Source: Bursaphelenchus xylophilus
Lineage: Eukaryota > Nematoda > Chromadorea > Rhabditida > Aphelenchoididae
Direction of reading: 5' to 3'
Assembly (NCBI GenBank): GCA_904066235.2
Contig: CAJFCV020000006.1
Location: 10,478,001 to 10,542,000 of the forward strand
DNA length: 64,000 nucleotides
Program-made: the position numbers and the translations under genes
The notes under the pieces: model-generated
What the model saw: the letters and a program-made list of their open reading frames with translations, nothing else
Database searches by the model: none
Told to the model about the DNA's origin: nothing
Shown: positions 34,231 through 45,045 of the stretch, piece by piece
How the letters are laid out: each line of letters starts with the position of its first letter
How positions within the stretch are numbered: position 1 is the first letter of the stretch

Positions 34231-35170
34231 CTACTTGGGAAGTTGGACATAAGTGGAGGTGCCCATATCGGATCCTTTGTTCTCCTGCTTCTCCGGCTCG
34301 GCTGGAGGGGCGGCCGGCGGGACAGAGGGGGATAATGCCGTGTCGGCGGTGGTGGGACCACTTCCACTGGAGACGCTGGAGCGCGACTTGTCTTCCGACT
34401 TCTTGGAACGTCTTCTCTGCTGAAAAAAAATAAAAAAATAATCAAAAAATAATGAAAATTTCAAAAATTCAAAATATTTTAAAATCGATTTTTTTGTGGA
34501 AAACGCCAATCAACTTGTGAAAGCAAGCCGTATTTTACAAATAAATTTATCTTAGAGACTTCTAAAAACTTGTTTTTGCCTAAAAAAATTTATTTTAATT
34601 TTTGAAATTTTTTCAAAAAAAAATATTTTTTCGTATAAAATGTCTCCCCTCCCAAAAATTTTAAAATTACTTTTCGTTCCGTTCGTCAATTTTATTTCGA
34701 TTTTGCAAAATTATTTTTAAACCAAAAATCAGATATAATAAAAACACGTTTGATCGTATAAAATGTCTTTAAAAGTATAATTGCCCCAGGCAAAACGCTC
34801 ATTCATGAAAAGAAATTTAAAAAATATTTTGCACTGTGCAAAAATTTCTTCCGTCCCGGACCGTCCGCACTGTGCAGAATTTTTCTTTATTTTTGCAAAT
34901 TTTTTGGCATAAAAGTCCCGGTTATTTCGCCCAATCGCGAGCCCTAGTCATGACCTAATCAAGCCCCAAATCCCACCCAAAAAACCCCCCAAAACTCACT
35001 CGTCGCTTTCTGCACGACCTGGTCTTCGCGCTCGCGGTGTCACTGGCGCATTCGGCCGACGGCCCGGCATTCCCGACCGCCGCGAACGTGGCATACAGCG
35101 CGAGGGCAGCCAATGCGGCCACGCCCACTCCAATCAAGACCAAACGACTTTTACACGCAGACTTTTCCAT
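34231..35170 (-). CDS. Small single-pass membrane protein, basic and Pro/Ser-rich tail
   Basis: Two exons (35170-35000 and 34419-34231) give about 119 residues. A hydrophobic helix (LVLIGVGVAALAALALYATF) starts near residue 10. A short Ala/Ser stretch, a strongly basic run (CRKRRQRRRSKKSEDKSR) and a Pro/Ala-rich tail follow. The C-terminus reads STYVQLPK. It is probably a membrane-anchored protein with an exposed basic patch. I recognise no family. The codons are GC-rich compared with the flanking DNA, as expected for coding sequence. The intron contains two inverted copies of the GACATTTTATACGA word (34631, 34754) and a GCACTGTGC pair (34833-34880). Confidence 0.65.
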
Positions 35171-36955
35171 TGAAATCGACCACCAACAAACTGCACAACC
35201 AACTCGAAAGAAGGGAAATTTCGGGGGGAAATTGCGTGAAATTTGGGAGCTTTCATGGGAATTTTGAAAATGAAAAAATTGCTGGCTTTTGCTAAATTTG
35301 GGATGATTTTTTTGTACAGGGTGTTTCTAGAATTATGGAAAAAACTATTCATTTATAACTTTGTGCTCGGTGGTCCAATCCGAAATTTTTTTTTGCATTT
35401 TGCAGCAAAACATTTGAGTTTTTAGAATCAAGAAAATTTTTTTTCATTGATCGGCGGAGACTTCGGTAATCCTCCTTGAATTCGGCGGAGTGCTTTTTTC
35501 ACAAACGAGGCTGTAAATTGTTGTATGTGTGAAGTAAATGGGCGGGAAAGGATTCAATAGATACAATATGAAATTTCTTTCAAATTTTTGTCATTCGGCG
35601 GAGACATTTTTTAACCTCGGCGGATGATTTTTCTTCGACTTTGGAGAGTCAAAATTGGCTAAAACCAAAACGTAGGTATTCCTGGTGGCATGGCGCCTAA
35701 ATACGACTTATTACGTCTTCGGCCTACTGAGAGAATAAAAAAAGGCCATCCGGCGGAGAAATCGGCGGAGAAAAAAATGAACCCATTTTACACCCTCGTT
35801 TGTGAAAAAAGCACTCCGCCGAATTTAAGGCGGATTACGGCAGTCTCCGCCGATAAAACGAAAAAATCTTTTTTTGATTCTAAAAACTCCAAGGGTCTTC
35901 TGCAAAATGCTAAAAAATTTTTTCGGATTGGACCACCGAGGACAAAGTTATTAACGAATAGTTTTTTCCATAATTCTTGGAACACCCTGTAGTTTGATAA
36001 AAATTTGGATTGCTATCCACGGCATTCTGTACTTTTGGGACACAACCAATCTCCGCGACATTTTTAATTTTTTTCGGAATGCGCTTGCTTTCTCTCTCCA
36101 TATCTCGCTAGCCATGTAAGCTAGAAGACTAAAATTTGGCACGGCAGTAGAGTAAAAAGCTGGCTTTCAGAAAATGTAAATATTGTAAGGAACCCGGCAG
36201 TATAAACTTCCCGATGACAATTGAAAAAATCTCATTTTTAAATCTTCTGCCACCCAGAAGTGCATGTTGCATGACCGTATTGACAAATTTCTTCATGTCT
36301 ATGTGTGTCAAATTCGATTCTCTACAAGATGGCCAAATTTCATCTTATTCGGTACGCTACGAGCTGAGTTAGGATTAAGCTCACAATTTTTTGGTATTTT
36401 AAGGATATTTCCGCCCTTAGGGCATCTACAAACAAATCCACCAGCCGAATTATTCAATATACTTATAAGTATGACCCCGCCAAGTTTTGTTCTTCTAGCT
36501 CGAAAAATGGCAACGTTATTCGCACAGTTCTTCTTCCAATGGCTAAGCCTTGAGTCTGGATCGGAAAAAGACTTGGAAGACTTTTTTGAAATTTTTTCAC
36601 AGGCGTTTTGCAAAAAAATAATCGTTTTTTTTGCGATTTTACAGTGCCAGAACTAATCCAGTGGCAAAAAACGCACCATTTTACATCCGGGAAGTATCAA
36701 AAAGTGTTGCAAAATGATGACAAAAACGATAGAAAGAAATGATTTTTTGTGGAAAGATTACCGTCTATGGCATATAGTAGAATAAGCAATAAACTTTTTA
36801 TGCTAAAGTTCGCAAAAAAAGTGTCGCAATGATCAATCGTTTTTATTCGATATTCTCAAGGTCTACAACTTAATTTAATTATAAATTTAATTTTTTCAAT
36901 TGAATTATGACCGGTTTAAAAACGAAGTCTCAGTTCCCGAGTTTATCGTCCCATC
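35171..36955. other. Intergenic region with a TA-flanked MITE
   Basis: Besides the MITE at 35317-35989 there is a segment (35990-36640) with several short frames and no splice-supported gene. A lone mariner-type end (CAGTGCCAGAACTAATCCAG then TGGCAAAAAACGCACC) lies near 36641. Confidence 0.45.
35317..35989. mobile_element. 673-bp Tc1-type MITE with about 200-bp inverted arms
   Basis: The left end CAGGGTGTTTCTAGAATTAT is the partner of the right end ATAATTCTTGGAACACCCTG, with TA outside both. The arms include TCGGCGGAGACTTCGGTAAT against ATTACGGCAGTCTCCGCCGA. No transposase frame is present. Confidence 0.83.
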
Positions 36956-37153
36956 ATGTTCAACGTTGGGAAAAGTCTTCTCATTCTGGCAATGGTTGTG
37001 TGCGCCGTGCAAGTCAATAGTTTGTGGTCATTCTATCCGATGACTGGGTTCCCTGGCTGTGAAGGTTTCTTTAGTAAGCTGCCTGAAAGAAAATTCCCCT
37101 GGTCTCTATTGCTGGCAACGACCACTGCAAAGCCGGCGACAAAACGACCTTAA
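36956..37153 (+). CDS. Possible 65-residue secreted peptide
   Basis: One unspliced frame begins with a good signal peptide (FNVGKSLLILAMVVCAVQVN) followed by a short mature part (SLWSFYPMTGFPGCEGFFSK) with two closely spaced features, a GCEG and a Thr/Lys-rich end. An AATAAA lies about 35 bases after the stop (37185). The codons look better than the surroundings. No family is recognised, and fragments of a mariner-type repeat lie on both sides, so it could be accidental. Confidence 0.42.
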   Translation: MFNVGKSLLILAMVVCAVQVNSLWSFYPMTGFPGCEGFFSKLPERKFPWSLLLATTTAKPATKRP

Positions 37154-37741
37154 CACGTTGAAAACAGCTTTCTAATGAGTTGAAATAAACAATTTTCTTC
37201 GTCATTTTTCCAGTTTTTCAATAGGTTGAGGAGCGTGGAATAACTAACACATAGCATTTTGCATCCAGGAAGTGTTACAAAACGTTGCAAAATACCTCCA
37301 TCTCCAAGTGAAAAAACTCGACTTCGTAGCTTCGGCCGCTCACATCTCTCGGGCAGCATAAATGCAACGTTGCGCCCGGTTTCGCTCCTTTGCGCGCGAT
37401 TTGAGCAACATTTTTGATAAAGATGATGTAAAGCTCGCCAAAGCTTCGCCGGCGAGACTGAGCCTAGTTACAACCTTCAGAACTCTAAACCGATCTGCTC
37501 TGACTTTGTTAGACCAAACAATTAAGACCGCTATGTCTACCCGAATCGCTAAGCCAGGTCGAGTCCCGGTTTCCGAGCGAAACACGCTTTTTTCGCCATA
37601 TCTTTGCCAGTTTCGCCGCGCGAAGACTTTATTACGATGCTTCATACAGCAAATGTGGCTAATTTTACTATAAATCCGTTTATTTCGCAATGGAATGACC
37701 AGAATAAAAGTTTTCACCCGTTTTTCTTTCCCCGCGCCTCC
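37154..37741. other. Intergenic region with repeat fragments
   Basis: A diverged copy of the MITE interior (GCATTTTGCATCCAGGAAGT) lies at 37254-37330. A GC-richer segment (37360-37640) has no splice-supported frame and reads like a relic. Confidence 0.4.
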
Positions 37742-40614
37742 TCAAATGGCCATGGAGAACATGTCCTTGCTGAGGATGTTGCGCATTATCTCCTGTCGCT
37801 CCAACTGATAGATGGCCATGGCTCGGTAGCGATAGTAGCGCTGGACTCGGTAAATCACATCCAATATTGCAACGTTCGCGATTAGAAGTAGTATTGTAAC
37901 GACAAAGAAGAAGAGGACAAATGAGATGAGTTGAGAGGCTGAAAACGCGATTTTTAGCGGAGAAATCGTATTTTAAGAGGGGGAAATTGAGTGGACTAGA
38001 AAGTCCAAGGTCTAATAAGTTATTCCAGAGAAAATTTTTATATCCTGAGGGCATAAATTTTTGGAATCTTGCGATTTTTTGTTGTTTAGTCATCAAAATT
38101 TAGATTACAGTAAAACACAAAAAAATATGCTTTTATGAAAAATCTCATGGGTGGAATAACTAGAGTATGGACAATGTAAGAGATTTTGGAAGAAATTTTG
38201 TAACCTGAGGACATGAACTTGCAAAAACTGATTTTTGTCGAAATCTTTCGAAAAATTGTCTTAAACTTGCTTCTTGAAGTTTTAAAGGGGGAATTGTATT
38301 TTGGAGAGGTACAAATCGCATGGATTAGGAAGCACATGAATGTATGAATAATTTGAGCCCAAAGTTTAGCTGCCTGAGGGCCTAAATTTTTGGAATTTTT
38401 CGACTTTTTTCAAAATTTTCTTCGAAAAAGTGCATAAACTTTGAATGCTTGTAAAATACGGAAAAAAAGCTCATGTAATTTGATGTTTTGCCAAGATAAA
38501 GTGCAAGAGTTTACATTCAATATAGGATTAAGTTTAACTGCCTGAGGGCCTAAATTTCTGGAATTTTTCAACTTTTTTTTAAATTTTCTTTGAAAAAGTG
38601 CTTAGACTTTGAGTGCTTGTAAAATACGGAAAAAAAGCTCATGTAATTTGATGTTTTGCCAAGATAAAGTGCAAGAGTTTACATTCAATATAGGATTAAG
38701 TTTAACTGCCTGAGGGCCTAAATTTCTGGAATTTTTCAACTTTTTTTAAAATTTTCTTTGAAAAAGTGCTTAGACTTTGAGTGCTTGTAAAATACGAGGA
38801 TTCCGCCCAAGCAATGTCATTTTTCGCCAAGATGAAGTACAAGGGAATACATTCAACTGCCAAAAATTTTGCGATAATACGAAAAACATACGACCTCAAA
38901 ATTTCAACTTACGTTCAACCCGAATGAACTTCCAAAAAATGACAAATTTGAGCGCGCTAAGCCCAAATCTCCCCAAAAACATTGCGCACAGGATGAATGT
39001 GATCCACAACAAGCAGCATACACATTCGACGATCTAAAACACATCTCTCAATGTCATAAAAACAGGGTTTCCCCTACTTTCAAAACGATTAATGGCCAGA
39101 AAAAGTGATACTTCCGTCGCCAAAACCCGATCCAACAAGAGGCGCAGCTGAACAGCGACCAGCTCACTTGACACACCCCAAACGCATCAATGAAACCGAT
39201 GAATGTCGAGAACACATAGGTCTCCACGGCCAGAACGAGGAGTTCCGCGAGTACAGCGAACTTCCCGCCATTCTGAAAGGATCTTTTATATTGTAGTAGG
39301 CAAAAAATTGAGTAAAAAAACTTGCTTTGATTTTGCTGAAACTTGGCAGAAATTTAGAATAAAATTTTCTGAGAAATTTCTGAAATTTTTAGCTCGCGCT
39401 TTGGAGAAATTTTTGAGATTTTTTGATCGGAAATTGAAAAAATTTCAAAAATTTTTTTGAAATTTTGGACTTGAAGAAATTGGACTTTCTTTTAGATGTA
39501 GAGTATAATATTTCCACAAAAAATTATTTTTTTCCAAGCGAAATCCGCCGAGATATGGGCAAAAAACAAATTTTTGTCTGACCACCCTCCTCTTTTTGCG
39601 TGCTCTCTCGGAGAAAGATTGTCTAATATCTCGAATGCCAGTGGAAGTTATGCGCCAAAATTCTTAGCGATTATTTACTGACCCATTTAGAGTATTTAGG
39701 CGGTATTTGAAAAAAAATTCAACCCAGGGTATCATCAAAAAAAAATTTTTTTTATTTTTCCTAAACTTTTTTGTTTTCAAAAAATTTCCGTAGAGATCAA
39801 ATCCCTGATCACTAAAAAACAAGTGCATTGCCTCTTTTCACTTGTCACTCCGCAATTTGTCAAAGTTTTCCGGCCACGAGTCAACGGGAAAACAGACAAA
39901 AAATGCGGAGACTTTTTTCGTGTTTCCAAAAGACCATCAATAAAAGAACAGCGAAATTCTCGAGGCCCAATGCTTGGATTTTCTTCAAATTTTGAACATA
40001 AAATCTCTATAGGGCACGTATCAAATGTGGAAATTTTAAGCTCTTTATTTGCAAGGAGGGCGGAGATATCCAATGTTTTCTGCAGCTGACAGACAATAGC
40101 AAATGAGGAGAGACAGTCAGAGAAAACTGTTTGGCTTTGGATTTTAGCGATTTTTTGGAGGAAAAACATGAAAATAAGTTGGGGAGGGTGTGTTTTCAAA
40201 CGTTTTATTGCACAGTGCAAAAAATTTTTTTTTTGCACTGTGCGGGAAATAAAAAAAAATTTTTTTGGCCGTTTCTTCGCGATTTTTAGGGGGAAAAAAT
40301 TAATTTTTTGTAGAATTATTTTGCTATACACAGAATAAATTTCCAAATTTTTTGGAAAACTGAAAAAAAAATAATTTTTTTTTTGATTTTTTTAAAAAAT
40401 TTCGATAAATTCTGCGAAACGCGAGGTAAAAATCTCAAAATTATCTTAAAAAATGTTATCTAATTTTTTGAAATAAAAAAATAAAAAAAAAATATTTTTT
40501 TTTTTCAAAATTTTCCCCCCAAAAAACCCCATTTTCCTTCCGATTTCCACTCACCACAATGTGCAGATGCCCAAAAAAAGTGCGATGGGACTCGCCGAAG
40601 AAGTGAACGGACAT
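37742..40614 (-). CDS. Second four-pass membrane protein
   Basis: Four exons (40614-40555, 39272-39078, 39033-38913, 37938-37742) join in frame to about 190 residues. The start is chosen because only the frame MSVHFFGESHRTFFGHLHIV reaches the next exon without a stop. Helices follow at AVLAELLVLAVETYVFSTFI, then VSWSLFSCASCWIGFW, VECVCCLLWITFILCAMFL and LISFVLFFFVVTILLLIANV. The tail is basic and ends KDMFSMAI. It has the general form of nematode tetraspan proteins with an N-terminal cytosolic His-rich stretch; the function is unknown. The last intron contains tandem repeats, and the first, 1.3 kb long, holds a copy of a 510-bp duplicated segment. Confidence 0.72.
37965..38810. repeat. About 168-bp tandem repeats in the last intron
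   Basis: GCTTGTAAAATACGG or a variant recurs near 38448, 38616 and 38784 (period 168), each with GCCTGAGGGCCTAAATTTCT nearby. More diverged units extend left to about 37965. Two adjacent units are almost identical, so the array is recent. Confidence 0.8.
39286..39805. repeat. 510-bp duplicated segment, copy 1
   Basis: This segment matches 45681-46198 nearly base for base, from TATTGTAGTAGGCAAAAAAT to TTTCCGTAGAGATCAAATCC. It includes one GCAAAATGAGGAG-family core in reverse (CACCCTCCTCTTTTTGCGTG) and begins at a 16-bp word. Confidence 0.85.
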
Positions 40615-41230
40615 TGGAATGGTCTCGGAGGTTGAGGTATTTTATGTAATTTATAATAACACCGGCCGCACACAAAACTTTGGAGATTAGCCCTGAGGTG
40701 ATCGTCGGACATACGGAGACAGCTGTCGAACATGACGGGCTGTTCAGCTTGTCCCGAGATGATACAATTACCCGCCTCGGGCAGTTAAAGTGAGAGGGGG
40801 GATAAAACGAGCGTTTTGAAGTGGTAATAGTAGCAGTCAGAGGCGAAAGATTGAGTTGTTTGTATTTTTTGAGGGGAAAAAAGTTTGAAAAAAGTGCATT
40901 TTAGTCAACAAAATTGAAAAAAAAAATTTTGGAAAAAATTTACAGTAATCCTACCAAGTTGAAATTGCGATTTTTGAAGTCGTCGTCGTCCTAAACCTAC
41001 ATACAGCCGGGTTTGTGTAGCTTCCCCAATTGCGACGGCGACAGCAGAGCTCAGAAGGACGGTAATAACCGTATGCAAATTTCCATCTTCCGGGCATCAC
41101 TGGGCAAAAAAATTTTGGGAACGTGTTTTAATGGAATGATATCACGGTTTTGGACAAAGCCGATGAATATGGAGTCCAAAACAAGTTGTTATAAAGGCTG
41201 AACAAAACTTTTTTTGTCCAAACGAACTTT
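40615..41230. other. Intergenic region, no gene supported
   Basis: This is the upstream flank of the four-pass gene (minus) and of the coiled-coil fragments (plus). Short frames near 41013-41201 lack motifs. Confidence 0.35.
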
Positions 41231-41883
41231 TCGATGCCCGCAGATCGGAAAATCGGGTCCTCAAACACTACGAATGTAAGAATTTTCATTTTTATCCCTT
41301 TTTGAGTAATTCCTAGCTACCATTAGGCAGTTGGTGCTGATCTTTTGGCTGAAATTTTGAATTTCTGATTTGCAGGTAAAAAAAGTTCGAAAGCTTTTGG
41401 ATTCCCGCAAATAAAAAAATGCTCCGAAATCTTTCGTGAGCCATCGTAATAAAAAAACCGGGGTTTCTATGCCAAGACAAGGCGCGATGATCATTTTTTT
41501 ATCTAAAAAGTCTTCCAAATCAATCAAAACTAGTTGTAATAAAAAAACCGGTTCCGTAAGCGACATTATGAGCCAAAATTTGTTGTCTTGGCAAAAATTG
41601 GGCTCAAAATGGCATTGTGACAAGGGTTAATAAACTTCAAGAAGACTTGGAGAAATCGGAGAGTCAGCATTCCGTGAATCAGCACATGCTGAAGAAGCAC
41701 AAACAGAGAATTGAACTCGAAATTGAGAGGAATATGAGTGCTGAAAGTCATATCGACAATTTGATGGAAAAGATCAGGAAGCTGGAAAAGCAAATCCAAA
41801 ATTTGCAAAAGCTTGAACCTGAAGATCAGAAACGCGACGAATCTGAAGACAGAAGAGCCGAAGACAGTCCTGGCGAACTGTGA
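41225..41883 (+). pseudogene. Coiled-coil protein fragment
   Basis: A short exon-like piece (ELFDARRSENRVLKHYE, with GTAAG donor at about 41275) is followed by a longer frame ending at 41883. This reads LQEDLEKSESQHSVNQHMLK, then IRKLEKQIQNLQKLE, a heptad-patterned coiled coil with an acidic tail. An AATAAA lies at about 42009. The long frame has no ATG, and the acceptor joining the pieces is unclear, so I treat it as a partial or decaying gene. It resembles the piece at 42590-42710. Confidence 0.35.
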
Positions 41884-42532
41884 GAGGGAACATAAAGTTT
41901 TGTGAGACTCGATGAATCGTCCGTCGATGGATACTCCGAAATTGATCAGGACGACTTCCAAGTTTCCAAGCAGTCATCATCATCATGATAAGAGTTCCAT
42001 TTTATGTCAATAAACATTTGCTTTTTTTGTGTTTGTCTCAAGATAATGTTGATTTAAGACGAATATAATCTGGTTGAAGGAATTTGCAAAATAAATATTC
42101 TTAGCTGGCCGTTTTTATTTCTGAATTTTTAAAACTTTTTATGTATTCCAGAGCGACGCAATTTGTAAATTCGATATGCAGATTTCTGAAACTTTCGTAA
42201 AATATTTCAAGTGATCTGCAATGGAGCCGTTGTGTCGCCAATTTACAAAAAAGTCCACATTGAAAGCTCAAAAAAAGGGGTAATTCTGCAACGACCCTCC
42301 CTTTCTTGCCTGCCGCCCGTTTCCACACGGGCTCAGGTCAACGAAGTGTCGCTTCAGCAGCGAAAAATCTCTGAAGATGTTTTTAAGGCGTCTTCATTCT
42401 CTTTGCTTTGAATTCCTTTTAATAGATTTAATATAATCAAAATCGATAGACAAAATTTATGGGATATGATAGGGTCTATGATATTTTATATGATTTTTAC
42501 AGATTATATTTTTCTATATCGCGCAATTTTTT

Positions 42533-42554
42533 GGTTTATTAACCCAAGTTTGAG
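42533..42554 (+). other. SL1-like spliced-leader sequence
   Basis: The 22 bases start GGTTTATTAACC and end CAAGTTTGAG. Aligned without gaps to the nematode SL1 leader they differ at positions 7 and 9 only. The next bases are GATC, not the GT donor that an SL RNA needs. Coding-like sequence follows within 40 bases. Confidence 0.6.
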
Positions 42555-42574
42555 GATCTAAATAAATTTGGTCA

Positions 42575-42714
42575 AAATCGAGTTTTCCATCTTAAATTGT
42601 TGGACAACGGAGTTCAATAATAAATTGTCGAGGGAAACGGAGTACCTGCGACAGAATAATGCCAAGAAATTAGCAGAAAAAGAACCGCGTTCTTTGCGAT
42701 CAAAGGTCATCTGA
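42575..42714 (+). pseudogene. Coiled-coil relic downstream of the SL1-like sequence
   Basis: One frame reads TEFNNKLSRETEYLRQNNAK, then KLAEKEPRSLRSKVI and a stop. It resembles the coiled-coil pieces at 41225-41883. No introns and no ATG are evident. Together with the leader just upstream it could be a retrocopy of a trans-spliced mRNA. Confidence 0.3.
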
Positions 42715-42832
42715 CGACACCTATGGTAATAGAAGCATAAAGACGCAGACATCTTTTCGTGACAGACTGATAGTTAGCTTTTTGTGTTCTTGTGTTTATT
42801 TTTTTTTTGTTTCTTTTAATTCCTTTTATTGT

Positions 42833-43010
42833 AGATTTTGCAGATCTATCGCGCTAGGCTAGTTATTAGTATTTTCATGAAGTGCATGGACATTTTTTTC
42901 GCTTTCGCACAGCGCATCTTTAAATTTTCCCACGCTTGTCGCCAACGGACAGTGCATTTTCCGTTTGCGCACCGTGCAAACCACAAAAAAAGCGGTTTGC
43001 ACTGTGCAAA
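42833..43010 (+). repeat. 170-bp direct repeat, left copy
   Basis: It matches 44871-45045 closely: ATCGCGCTAGGCTAGTTATT against ATTGCGCTAGGCTAGTTATT, CATGGACATTTTTTTCGCTT, and the run of GCACAGTGC-type palindromes ending in a GCGGTTTGC stretch. The two copies enclose the ubiquitin-like-repeat gene. The left copy begins just after TTCTTTTAATTCCTTTTATTG, which resembles the 3' end of that gene. Confidence 0.85.
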
Positions 43011-43115
43011 TGTTTGAGCTGAACCCTTGGAAAAAGCTCAGGCCTCAGAACTCGTTCTGCATCTATGTTTTTTATTTCAGAATATCACAATCTATATCTG
43101 CTGAATTATACGATC

Positions 43116-44875
43116 ATGGTGAAGTTTATCGTGGACCAGACGGTTGGCGAAACATTCCAGTTTGAGAAGGAAATCGGCCGAAATTCTGCTTTGACGATTT
43201 GGGAGGTTTTTTTGGACAGATATGGTCTCCGTTACACTGATAGTATTCGTGACTACGGTTCAAACTGGATTGAAGAATGCACGGTGAACGGGAAAAGCTT
43301 GTCGTCTCATGAGAAACTCCAACCAGAATATGAAACAATCTTTGTCAGACTGTGGCCTCTTTGGTTAAGTTCCTTTTATTTCTTTACCTTACAACGGGTG
43401 CTTTTGAATGCTCAGATTTTTATAAAACTTTGCATACATCTGATTATTTCCATTTTTACCGTTACAAAGGCTCGGGAAAACCCCGCATCCCGTTTTTTCT
43501 TTGAATTATAGTCGTTTTAGGTACACTTCACGATTCGTTGTGAGAATTCAGATTTTTGTCTTGAAACTCCCGGTGTTTGCGGCCGCATGGAAACCGTTGG
43601 CGATGCGGTCAGGCGTATGTTGAAAGAGAATGGCAAACGTCCGGAATCTTTGATAGTTGCTGCGAGAGAAAAGATCAATGGCGTTTTTAAGAATTGGTAA
43701 ATACGATTATGACCCACCGGCGGAAACCCTTCTTTTGGGGCAGATTCCATTTACTAGAATTCTCATAAAGTGGGTAGACTTTTGCACTTTCAAAATTTTC
43801 CTGGCCCCTTCCGGGCTTGGAAATTGGTTAGTCGCTTGAATGGTTGTGAAGTTTTTATTCTAACAATGTTGGGCTGCTTAAAACGTCGGTGGATCATAAT
43901 CGCATATATTCAGTGAGGAATGGCACTATGTTAATGCATTTGCGCATTACGAAGTGAACATCCACCGAAAAGTTGTATGTTTCTTTTACCTTTAAGTTTT
44001 TTACCGAAACTTTACATGTGATTTTGAAAAGTTTCAAATTCACGTTGACACTGTGCTCCAACCTTATAAAGATCGTGTTTTAATTCATTTTTTTCAGATT
44101 TACTTCGAGTTCTGGCACAATCAGGTGAGAAAAGTCGAGGAATGTTTTGTTGAAATGGGAGACATTGTATACGAAGTCGCTCGTAAAGCCTTGGAGGCAA
44201 AGAATGTCGATGTTTCAAAGATAGATATCGATATTTTCCGAGATGTAGGTTTTCTTGCTTCGTTACAAACTTACATTGAAATACTTTTACAAATTTTTAA
44301 TTTTACTTTTATAGCGTGGATCGTATGTTAAAATGACGCCACTTTGCAAAGTAAACCGTTATAAAGAACACTACTTGCTTGCGTTAACCCCACGCAACAG
44401 TAATTGTAGTCTTGATGTAGGCGAAGCTCAAACCAAGCCTTCAGAAGTTGTGGAGAAGCAATACCAGGACACGCCAGATTCTCGAAGTCCACGGCTCTCA
44501 GAACCTCAGCAAAAAGAGAAGGAAGAGAAGAATGGACAGGTCTCCGCTGATTTGGATTCAAAACTGTCGACCATTATTGACATGCTCACAAAAGTTGCGG
44601 AAAATGTCACGTCGAAAGTTGTTGAAGATCTCGCAACCAAGCGTGCCTCCGGTCAACCAGAAACCGCCAAACAGAAGCTAAACCTGAAAGACACTGATGA
44701 GTACAAGAAGCTGGAGGCCGACTACGCAAACCTTCGCAAGGAATTCGAAACCACCAAGGATGACTTCAAAAAAGAGCTTGTGAGGGCGCAAAATTTCAAC
44801 GAAAAGATTGAACGTCGTTTAGTGTTCTTGATTATGCTATTTGTTTTTGGTTTCCTTCAATTCGGCCTATTGTAA
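43116..44875 (+). CDS. Tail-anchored protein with ubiquitin-like (beta-grasp) repeats
   Basis: Exons lie at about 43116-43363, 43531-43697, 43914-43970, 44099-44244 and 44316-44875. The first unit (VKFIVDQTVGETFQFEKEIG, later NGKSLSSHEKLQPEYETIFV) has the spacing of a ubiquitin-like fold: two strands, a helix, then a G-K-x-L turn and a final I.V.L strand. Two further units (TVGDAVRRMLKENGKRPESL; VYEVARKALEAKNVDVSKID) look like diverged copies. A charged linker follows, then a coiled coil (KLEADYANLRKEFETTKDDF) and a C-terminal helix (LVFLIMLFVFGFLQFGLL), the plan of a tail-anchored membrane protein. The exon 1-2 junction does not keep frame with the best donor, so the model is uncertain there. 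The fold assignment is by eye. Confidence 0.5.
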
Positions 44876-45045
44876 ATTTTGCACACCTATTGCGCTAGGC
44901 TAGTTATTAGTATTTTACAAAAGTGCATGGACATTTTTTTCGCTTTCGCACAGTGCATCTTCAAGTTTTCCACGCTTGTCGCCAACGCACAGTGCATTTT
45001 CCCTTTGCGCACCGTGCAAACCACAAAAAAAAAAGCGGTTTGCAT
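44871..45045 (+). repeat. 170-bp direct repeat, right copy
   Basis: This is the partner of 42833-43010. It begins within a few bases of the stop codon of the ubiquitin-like-repeat gene, so it covers that gene's 3' UTR. It contains GCACAGTGC, GCACCGTGC and related palindromes. Confidence 0.85.

Noticed and set aside
40551..40733. A longer start (MFDSCLRMSDDH...) for the second four-pass protein
   Set aside because: That frame produces a stop codon at the next exon junction; the frame starting at 40614 does not.
42533..42640. A working SL1 RNA gene
   Set aside because: The base pair after the leader is GA rather than the GT donor, and no clear stem-loops follow.
44159..44174. GAGACATTGTATACGAAG as a copy of the second word
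   Set aside because: It is in a coding exon, differs in the core, and is probably chance.
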